A stretch of DNA of 64,000 bases. Origin: Iodidimonas sp. SYSU 1G8. Lineage in GTDB: Bacteria; Pseudomonadota; Alphaproteobacteria; SMXS01. The notes beneath the pieces were generated by a model that was not told where the DNA came from, did not search any database, and saw only the letters and a list, made by a program, of their open reading frames with translations. The stretch spans positions 62,001 through 126,000 of the forward strand of contig NZ_JBBYXJ010000001.1 in assembly GCF_039655775.1 (NCBI RefSeq), written 5' to 3'. A program made the translations under genes and the position numbers. Below are positions 53,832 through 64,000 of the stretch, piece after piece. The stretch's first letter is position 1. The number at the start of each line of letters is the position of its first letter.

Positions 53832-54395
53832 ATGTCTGGTATCAAAGTCTTGTGCGGTGTGCTTGGCAGCGTGGTTCTGCTCGGTGGTTGTGCCACCAAG
53901 GAATATGTCAACGAACAGGTTGGCGCCGTGCAGACCCAGGTCTCTGCGCAGCAGCAACAGATTTCCGCCCTCGACGCCCGCACTACGGCGGTCGAGCAGG
54001 CCGCGCGGGACGCCTTGCAGCGCGCCAACGCGGCCCATCAGCTCGCGGAAGGCAAGTTCGCCTATTCGGTCGTGATGTCGGCGGATATCGGCCCGTTCAA
54101 GCTGGGCGGCTCCAGGCTGACCGACGAGTTCAAGGCCCAGCTCGGCGAGCTGGCGGGAAAGCTGAAGGCTGAAAATCGCAACGCCTTCCTCGAGATTCAG
54201 GGCTACACCGACGAATCGGGTAGCAGGGCTGGTAACTACCGCCTCGGTCTGGATCGTGCCGAGGCGGTTCGCCGCTACCTGAGCCAGCAGGGCGTCGCGT
54301 TGAACCGCATGTCGAGCATCTCCTATGGACAGGATGTCCAGACCTCCGGTAGCGCGCGGGAAAACCGCCGCGTCGTCGTCGTCGTCCTGGAGTAA
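53832..54395 (+). CDS. OmpA-family lipoprotein (Pal-like, with coiled-coil spacer)
   Basis: A 187-residue lipoprotein: signal to VVLLGGC (Cys20), then a coiled-coil like spacer rich in Gln and Ala (VQTQVSAQQQQISALDARTTAVEQ in outline), and a C-terminal OmpA peptidoglycan-binding domain (LEIQGYTDESGSRAGNYRLGLDRAEAVRRYL). It anchors the outer membrane to the cell wall. GGAGGAAGGGACAGAC precedes the ATG. The hairpin downstream separates it from the DUF808 gene. Confidence 0.92.
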   Translation: MSGIKVLCGVLGSVVLLGGCATKEYVNEQVGAVQTQVSAQQQQISALDARTTAVEQAARDALQRANAAHQLAEGKFAYSVVMSADIGPFKLGGSRLTDEFKAQLGELAGKLKAENRNAFLEIQGYTDESGSRAGNYRLGLDRAEAVRRYLSQQGVALNRMSSISYGQDVQTSGSARENRRVVVVVLE

Positions 54396-54434
54396 AGCTC
54401 CCGTCTGGCGCCGCGCCGTGGCCGTCCCTATGAT

Positions 54435-54465
54435 GAGACGTCGCGCCGTCTCCGGGCGACGTCTC
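54435..54465. terminator. Long perfect hairpin after the OmpA-like gene
   Basis: GAGACGTCGC (54435-54444) and GCGACGTCTC (54456-54465) form a perfect 10-bp stem with an 11-base loop, flanked by partly matching TGAT/ATCA arms. There is no T run, so it may be a weak terminator or an RNA-stabilising structure. Confidence 0.5.
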
Positions 54466-54493
54466 CGGTCATCATCAGGAAAAGCGGTCAATC

Positions 54494-55426
54494 ATGGCTT
54501 CTGGGTTCGCGGCGCTGCTGGATGACATCGCCGCGATCGCCAAGCTGGCCGCCGCTTCCGTCGATGACGTCGCGGGCGCGGCGGGCAAGGCCGGCTCCAA
54601 GGCCGTCGGCGTCGTCGTCGACGATACGGCGGTGACGCCGGGCTACGCGGTCGGCTTCACGCCCGATCGCGAATTGCCCATCGTCTGGAAGATCGCTCTG
54701 GGCTCCCTGCGCAACAAGCTCTTCTTCCTGCTCCCTGGCGCCATGGCGCTCAGCGCGTTCGCGCCGTGGGCGGTCACGCCCGTCTTGATGCTGGGCGGCA
54801 CCTATCTCTGCTTCGAGGCCACCGAAAAGATCGTCGAGGCCCTGTCTCATCACGAAGACGGCCCCGCCCTCGACACTCTGGCGCTCAGTTCCGCCGAGCT
54901 TGAAAAGCAGAAGGTCGCGGGCGCCATCCGGACCGACCTCATTCTCTCGGCCGAAATCATGGCCATCGCCCTCGCGACCGTGGCCGACCGGCCATTGGCC
55001 ATCCAGGCGGCGGCCCTCGCGGTGGTCGGAGTCATGCTGACCGCCGTCGTCTATGGCGTGGTCGGCCTCATCGTGAAGATGGACGATATCGGACTGCACT
55101 TCGCCCGGCGGTCCCAGCCCCTGGTGAAACGGGTCGGCCACGTCCTGCTCAAGGCCATGCCGCCGCTGCTCGACGGACTGACCATCGTCGGCACCGCCGC
55201 CATGCTCTGGGTCGGCGGCGGCATCATCGTCCATGGCCTCGCGTCCTTCCATCTCGACACCATTCCGGCCCTTGTCGAAAGCGCCTCTCACTGGGCCGGC
55301 GCGGTGCCGGCCGTCGGCGTGGTTACCGGCTGGCTCGCCTTCGCCGTCGGCTCGGCCCTTGTCGGCCTCGTGATCGGCGGCGCGATCGTCGCCGCTCTGC
55401 ACCTGTGGAAGCGTCTGCGCGCCTAG
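54494..55426 (+). CDS. DUF808 family membrane protein (YedI-like)
   Basis: A 310-residue DUF808 protein. It opens with MASGFAALLDDIAAIAKLAAAS then VDDTAVTPGYAVGF, the family signature. About seven hydrophobic segments follow, with a central AGAIRTDLILSAEIMAIALATV block. The function is unknown; inner membrane. The ATG follows a GGAAAAG site. It probably ends its own transcript; the czc genes begin about 50 bases on. Confidence 0.92.
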   Translation: MASGFAALLDDIAAIAKLAAASVDDVAGAAGKAGSKAVGVVVDDTAVTPGYAVGFTPDRELPIVWKIALGSLRNKLFFLLPGAMALSAFAPWAVTPVLMLGGTYLCFEATEKIVEALSHHEDGPALDTLALSSAELEKQKVAGAIRTDLILSAEIMAIALATVADRPLAIQAAALAVVGVMLTAVVYGVVGLIVKMDDIGLHFARRSQPLVKRVGHVLLKAMPPLLDGLTIVGTAAMLWVGGGIIVHGLASFHLDTIPALVESASHWAGAVPAVGVVTGWLAFAVGSALVGLVIGGAIVAALHLWKRLRA

Positions 55427-55473
55427 CCAAGCTTTCGTTGCGCGCCGCGCGGCCGTTATGGCATGGTGCCGCC

Positions 55474-55818
55474 ATGGCCCGTTCCATCGTGTTCGCCGTG
55501 GTATTCTCGCTGCTCGCCCTCCGCTTCATGGATGTGGCGGCGCACGATCCCATGCTCAGTCACGGTCACGTCCATAACGTCGAACTGGCGCATGCGGTCG
55601 GTCACCTCGACCATGCCGAAAAGCCGGCGGACAAACCGGATGCGGCCGACGACCTGCACGCCTCCCTCCATCACGCCACCCATCTCGCCGATCACATGCA
55701 GCGCGTCCAGGGCCTGAGCCTCGACGTCTCCCGCCTCGCGGACGGCGTGCCCATCGGCCGCAGCGTCCTGGCCCAGGGCCAGACGCCTGTTCCGCCGCGC
55801 CGTCCGCCTCTCGCCTGA
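55474..55818 (+). CDS. Small histidine-rich exported protein at the head of the czc operon
   Basis: A 114-residue protein with a signal peptide (MARSIVFAVVFSLLALRFMDVAAH). The mature part has a strikingly high number of histidines, in AHDPMLSHGHVHNVELAHA then LHASLHHATHLADHM. It has no cysteines. Its place directly before czcCBA suggests a periplasmic metal-binding or metal-sensing helper, comparable in role to CzcI/CzcE, but there is no clear homology I can claim. The ATG has no strong ribosome site. Confidence 0.7.
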   Translation: MARSIVFAVVFSLLALRFMDVAAHDPMLSHGHVHNVELAHAVGHLDHAEKPADKPDAADDLHASLHHATHLADHMQRVQGLSLDVSRLADGVPIGRSVLAQGQTPVPPRRPPLA

Positions 55819-55883
55819 TCCTTTCCTGACCCCGTGACGCGCCGTTCCGCGGCGCTGTGTTCCGTTATGGAAAAGGATCATCC

Positions 55884-57131
55884 ATGCGCGCGATTGTCGC
55901 GACATTGCTCGCCGGCTTGGCCGCCGGGCTTGCCTCTCCGGCCTGTGCCCAGCCCGCCCCGCCGCTACTCACCCTCGAGGACGCGGTCTCCCGCGCCCTC
56001 TCGGCCTCGCCGTTGCTGAACGCCCGCGACGCCGCCATTGCCGGTTCGCTGGCGTCCGTGGATCAGGCCGGCGTCAGGCCCAACCCTGAACTGACCGTCG
56101 AGATCGAGAACGTCACCGGCACCGGCCCATACGCCGACCTGGGCGCGGCGGAGACCACCCTCACATACGCCCAGCCGCTCGAGCGCGGCAGCAAGCGCCG
56201 TGCCCGCGTGGCGCTGGCCCGAAGCGACCGCGAGATCGCCGAGCTCGAGCGTCTCCGCGCCACCGCCGACATCGGCTTCGAGGTCCAGTCGGCCTGGGTC
56301 GACATCATGGCCGCTCAGGCCAGTGTCGCCGATGCTGAAGCGGCGCTGCGCCTGGCCGAGGACATGGCGGCCATCGTCCAGCGCCGCGTCAGGGCGGCGC
56401 GCGATCCGCTGGTCGCCGGTCTCAAGGCGGACAACAAGGTCGCTGATGCGCGCGCCCGTCTCGATCAGGCACGCCGGTCGCTGGCTGCTGCCCAGGACGT
56501 CCTGGCGGCGTTGATCGGCGGCGACAGCCCCGTTGTCTTGATCGATCCTGCCGTCTTCCGCCAAATGCCCGTGCCGGTGCCTGACGACGCCTCGCCCGAT
56601 CTTTCGGTGGCGAAGGCGCGGATCGACCGGGCCGAGCGCGCCTATCTGGTCGAGAAGACCAGAGCGAAGCAGGACCCGACCATCGGCATCGGCCTGCGCC
56701 GGTTCGAGGATAGCGGCGATGTCGCCGGCCTCGTCTCGTTCTCCATGCCGCTCGCCTTCTTCGACCGGAACCGGGGCAATATCGACCGCGCCATGGCCGA
56801 GCGCCAGGAAGCGGAATGGACGCTCGCCGAGGCGCGCCGCACGCATCAGGCGGCCCTGCGCCGCGCCCTTGCCGAACGGGACTCGGCACGCGCCGAAGTG
56901 ACGGTCCTGCGCGACGAGCTGATCCCGCGCGCGCAAGCCGCCGTCCGCAGCGCACGCGACGGTTATGACCGGGGCGCCTTCGCCTACCTGGAGGTCGCCG
57001 ACACCCAGCAATCTCTGGTCGATCTCTCGTCCCGCGAAACCGCCGCTCTCAGGAATTTTCATCAGTCCCAGGCCCGCATCGATCGGCTAGCCGGGCGTTG
57101 GACCGCGCTGGACGCGGCGAAGGTGTACTGA
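55884..57131 (+). CDS. czcC: Heavy-metal efflux outer-membrane protein (CzcC, TolC family)
   Basis: A 415-residue outer-membrane factor. Signal peptide to about residue 22 (LASPACA), then two repeats of the TolC-type helical barrel (LTLEDAVSRALSASPLLNARDAA; the second from about residue 215). The segment GAAETTLTYAQPLERGSKRRAR is CzcC-like. It forms the outer-membrane channel of the CzcCBA pump. Start at 55884 with an AAAGGA site; an upstream frame extension is not needed. The stop is one base before czcB. Confidence 0.93.
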   Translation: MRAIVATLLAGLAAGLASPACAQPAPPLLTLEDAVSRALSASPLLNARDAAIAGSLASVDQAGVRPNPELTVEIENVTGTGPYADLGAAETTLTYAQPLERGSKRRARVALARSDREIAELERLRATADIGFEVQSAWVDIMAAQASVADAEAALRLAEDMAAIVQRRVRAARDPLVAGLKADNKVADARARLDQARRSLAAAQDVLAALIGGDSPVVLIDPAVFRQMPVPVPDDASPDLSVAKARIDRAERAYLVEKTRAKQDPTIGIGLRRFEDSGDVAGLVSFSMPLAFFDRNRGNIDRAMAERQEAEWTLAEARRTHQAALRRALAERDSARAEVTVLRDELIPRAQAAVRSARDGYDRGAFAYLEVADTQQSLVDLSSRETAALRNFHQSQARIDRLAGRWTALDAAKVY

Positions 57132-57132
57132 C

Positions 57133-61540
<4,408 letters not shown>

Positions 61541-61551
61541 ACCAGCAGCCG

Positions 61552-61590
61552 GAGAGTCCTTGTCCAGCGGCGCTGCCCAGGGACTCTCCA
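61552..61590 (+). terminator. Hairpin after czcA
   Basis: GGAGAGTCC (61552-61560) and GGACTCTCC (61582-61590) form a perfect 9-bp stem with a 21-base loop, 11 bases after the czcA stop. No T run follows directly, so termination is probable but not secure. Confidence 0.55.
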
Positions 61591-61599
61591 GACCTGAGG

Positions 61600-61862
61600 T
61601 TATTCTTCACCCTCGCCTGAAGGCGGCATTCGGAAATATATATCTAATTTTAAGTAAACTTGAAATTATTAGAGGGATGTAATAATTCCTATGGTTTCCG
61701 CCATATTCCCCTAGATAAAGCATTTATTGAAGTTAATCCGAAATTATTCATAAAATAAAACGTATTTAAATACTTGGTTGTGGTATTGAGGAATACGGGT
61801 CGGCTTATGCTTTTTAAAAATAGAAAAAGGGCCGGCGGCGATAAATATTTTTGAGGATTTCC
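61600..61862. promoter_or_regulatory. AT-rich leader of the two-partner secretion genes, with a candidate promoter
   Basis: About 260 bases of strikingly AT-rich DNA between GC-rich genes. A candidate sigma-70 promoter is TTGAAG (61728-61733) with TAAAAT (61752-61757), 18 bases apart. Such islands are typical targets of H-NS/MucR-type silencers, and a mucR gene is 12 kb away; this link is inferred. No gene is evident inside. Confidence 0.45.
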
Positions 61863-63530
61863 ATGTTTGATAAGGCGTTAATGGCGGCCATCTTTGTGAT
61901 GGCGAGCCAGTCGGCGGTCGCCCAGCAGCTTCCCAGCGCGGGCAGCCAGTTCCAGCAGATTCCGCAACCTCTCTCCCGCGAAAAACTGATCCCCGAACTT
62001 CGGATCGATCGCGACGAACTGACGCCGCCGGCGGACACCGGAGGCGCGGAAATCAGGGTGAACGCCCTTCGCGTCAGCGGCGCGACACGCTTTTCCGAAG
62101 CGGAGCTGATCGTGGCCACCGGCTTCACCGCCGCGCGGGATATGAGCCTGTCCGACTTACGGGTCCTCGCCGGCGCGATCACGGCCTACTACAATGAGCG
62201 CGGCTACTTCGTGGCCCAGGCCTACATCCCCGCCCAGGATATTGGATCGGGCACCGTCACCATCGCCGTGATCGAAGGTCAGTACGGCGCTATTACCCTC
62301 GACAATCAGAGCAACCTCTCCGACAGCACCGCCCGCAGTGCGATGCCATCGGTGAAAACCGGCGACATCGTCGCCGCGGCTCCGCTCGAGCGCGGCTTGC
62401 TGCTGCTCTCCGACATTCCCGGCGTGCGGGTCAAATCGACCCTGTCGCCCGGTTCCCTCGTTGGAACGTCCGACCTGACCGTCGGGCTGACCCCGGGCCG
62501 CCTCGTCACCGGCAGCATCGAGGCCGACAATGCCGGCAGCCGCTACACCGGTAACGAACGCATCGGCGGCTTGGTCAGCCTGAACAACCCGCTGGGTTGG
62601 GGCGATGTCGCAAGTTTCCGCGTCCTGACCTCCGGCGATGGGCTGCGCTTCTTTCGAGGCTCGTATCAGGGCCGCGTCGGGAACGTGACGGTCGGTGTTG
62701 CCTATGGCAACCTTCACTACGAACTGGGTAAGGAATTCAAGCCGCTGGACGCCCGCGGCTCCGCCGATGTGTTCAGCCTCTATGCCAGCTATCCGCTGAT
62801 CCGATCCTACGATCACAATCTCCACATCGTCGGCAGCGCCGACGCCAAATCGTTCCGTGACAAGGTCGGTCCTTTGCCGCTTGTCTCGGACAAGCGAGTC
62901 CAAGTCGTAATGATCGGCCTCAACGGCGATCTCCAGGACGGCTTTCTCGGCGGCGGCGCGACCTATTATGCGGTGAACGTGTTCCTGGGCCATCTGGACA
63001 TCAGGACGCCCGCCGTGCTGGCCATCGACCAGCTGACCGCCCGGGCCGATGGCCAGTATTACAAGCTGGCCTTCAACCTCGCGCGTTCCCAGAACGTCGC
63101 CGGTCCGCTGTCGCTCTACGCGTCGGTGCGGGGCCAGATCGCCTCGAAGAATCTGGACAGTTCGGAAAAGATGGAATTGGGCGGCGCCTACGCCGTGCGA
63201 GCCTATCCTGAAGGCGAGGGCTACGGAGACGAAGGTTTCGTTGCCACCATCGAGGCACGCGTGCTCCTGCCCCGGTTCTGGGACGGCATGCCGGGGCAGA
63301 TGCAGCTTGCCCTCTTCGCCGATACGGGCCGGGTTACCATCGATCATACGCCCTGGTTCGTCGGCGACAATCACCGAAGCCTGAGCACGGCCGGTATCGG
63401 CTTCACCTGGGCAGCCGACGACAATTTCGTCCTGCGGGCATCCTATGCCCACCGGATCGGTGGCGAACCAGCCCTGTCGGCCCCGGATAAGTCCGACCGC
63501 GTGTGGATTCACCTCGCCAAGTTCTTCTGA
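61863..63530 (+). CDS. Two-partner secretion outer-membrane transporter (TpsB; ShlB/FhaC/HecB family)
   Basis: A 555-residue Omp85-superfamily transporter. Signal peptide MFDKALMAAIFVMASQSAVA. POTRA domains follow (ALRVSGATRFSEAELIVATG; then YYNERGYFVAQAYIPAQDI; VIEGQYGAI). The C-terminal barrel carries the loop-6 motif in modified form, VRAYPEGEGYGDEGF, and ends in a phenylalanine strand (IHLAKFF). It exports the TpsA protein encoded directly after it. The ATG at 61863 has GAGG upstream; a TTG at 61851 is less likely. Confidence 0.93.
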   Translation: MFDKALMAAIFVMASQSAVAQQLPSAGSQFQQIPQPLSREKLIPELRIDRDELTPPADTGGAEIRVNALRVSGATRFSEAELIVATGFTAARDMSLSDLRVLAGAITAYYNERGYFVAQAYIPAQDIGSGTVTIAVIEGQYGAITLDNQSNLSDSTARSAMPSVKTGDIVAAAPLERGLLLLSDIPGVRVKSTLSPGSLVGTSDLTVGLTPGRLVTGSIEADNAGSRYTGNERIGGLVSLNNPLGWGDVASFRVLTSGDGLRFFRGSYQGRVGNVTVGVAYGNLHYELGKEFKPLDARGSADVFSLYASYPLIRSYDHNLHIVGSADAKSFRDKVGPLPLVSDKRVQVVMIGLNGDLQDGFLGGGATYYAVNVFLGHLDIRTPAVLAIDQLTARADGQYYKLAFNLARSQNVAGPLSLYASVRGQIASKNLDSSEKMELGGAYAVRAYPEGEGYGDEGFVATIEARVLLPRFWDGMPGQMQLALFADTGRVTIDHTPWFVGDNHRSLSTAGIGFTWAADDNFVLRASYAHRIGGEPALSAPDKSDRVWIHLAKFF

Positions 63531-63582
63531 CGACCGCGCCCGGCCTCTTGGGCGCCCCGCTTCTATTTGCAGGACATTTTTG

Positions 63583-64000
63583 ATGAATAGCCTCTTCGGA
63601 ACGATCGACCCCGAACAGCCGGTGGCCTCCATCGCCGCGCCTGTCGGGCCGCACAGCAAACGATCGCTTTACCTCTCGACCGCACTGGTCGGATGCGCCG
63701 GTCTCGCCGGTTCGCTGGTCATGCTGCTCGGCTCCTCCGCCTTTGCCTTGCCGTCGGGCGGCAATGTGGCCGCTGGCGCCGCCACCATTGTCGGGGGGCC
63801 CGGCACCGTCACCGTGCAGCAGTCGAGCCAGAACGCGGTGATCAACTGGCAGAGTTTCAGCATCGCCCGGGGCGAAGCCGTGGTGTTCGCCCAGCCGGGC
63901 AGCACTTCGGTGGCGCTCAACCGTGTCACCGGCGCGGACCCGTCGACCATCATGGGGAACCTGTCAGCCAACGGCAAAGTCTTCCTCATCAACCCCAACG
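63583..64000 (+). CDS. Filamentous haemagglutinin-type TpsA exoprotein, N-terminal part
   Basis: An open frame of 139 residues that runs off the right edge. After a long signal region (RSLYLSTALVGCAGLAGSL... to about residue 55), the TPS secretion domain begins LPSGGNVAAGAATIVGG. It continues with VINWQSFSIARGEAVVF and the VFLINPN motif, the hallmark of FhaB/HxuA-like proteins recognised by TpsB. It lies 52 bases after the tpsB stop. The full protein is probably large, an adhesin, toxin or haemolysin; the remainder is outside the window. Confidence 0.9.
   Translation, partial: MNSLFGTIDPEQPVASIAAPVGPHSKRSLYLSTALVGCAGLAGSLVMLLGSSAFALPSGGNVAAGAATIVGGPGTVTVQQSSQNAVINWQSFSIARGEAVVFAQPGSTSVALNRVTGADPSTIMGNLSANGKVFLINPN

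Overview
The window is GC-rich, densely packed bacterial DNA, very probably from an alphaproteobacterium. The evidence is a MucR/Ros-type regulator, P. denitrificans-style aerobic cobalamin genes (cobN, cobO, cobW, bluB), a Sox cluster with SoxF, a TIGR02281-type aspartic protease and a palindromic repeat of a kind common in that class. The genus cannot be fixed from this sequence. I see no rRNA, CRISPR array, insertion sequence or prophage. There is one tRNA gene, tRNA-Ser(GCU).

Layout. 1-2.6 kb: the end of gatA and complete gatB (Gln/Asn amidotransferase), with a terminator, palindromic repeats and a possible dead antitoxin gene. 3-7.7 kb: single housekeeping or accessory genes (NTF2-like protein, beta-CASP hydrolase, GST, Sel1 protein, exported methyltransferase-like lipoprotein, small membrane protein). 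7.7-29.4 kb: tRNA-Ser, then a large vitamin B12 locus with three cobalamin riboswitches. Riboswitch 1 precedes cobW-cobN-cobO. Riboswitch 2 precedes btuB, an unknown gene, btuF2-btuC2-btuD, a DUF1636 gene, cobD, cobQ and cbiB. Riboswitch 3, on the minus strand, precedes an unknown membrane protein and cobT-cobS-cobU. A second btuF/btuC pair without an ATPase lies between the first two groups. The genes cover B12 uptake, adenosylation, late corrin-ring amidation, aminopropanol attachment, lower-ligand synthesis and nucleotide-loop assembly. The early corrin-ring genes are not here.

29.5-42.5 kb looks like a lithoautotrophy region. On the minus strand dabB-dabA (inorganic-carbon uptake) is followed by a P-II-like gene and a cysD without cysN. 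A LysR regulator diverges from it. On the plus strand an almost gapless operon joins a molybdenum hydroxylase (2Fe-2S and Mo subunits), a c-type cytochrome, a sulfide-dehydrogenase flavoprotein and soxXYZA. No soxB or soxCD is present. This is the most unusual arrangement in the window.

42.6-49.5 kb: Na+/Ca2+ exchanger-type protein, YihY-family protein, membrane-anchored aspartic protease, thioredoxin-like TlpA, a DUF2231/PQQ sugar dehydrogenase pair, a DUF2786-like gene and mucR. 50-54.4 kb: mostly unknown exported proteins, a YezG-like protein and an OmpA lipoprotein. 54.5-61.5 kb: a DUF808 protein and a czcCBA heavy-metal efflux operon led by a histidine-rich small exported protein. 61.6-64 kb: an AT-rich leader, then a two-partner secretion pair (TpsB complete, TpsA running off the end).
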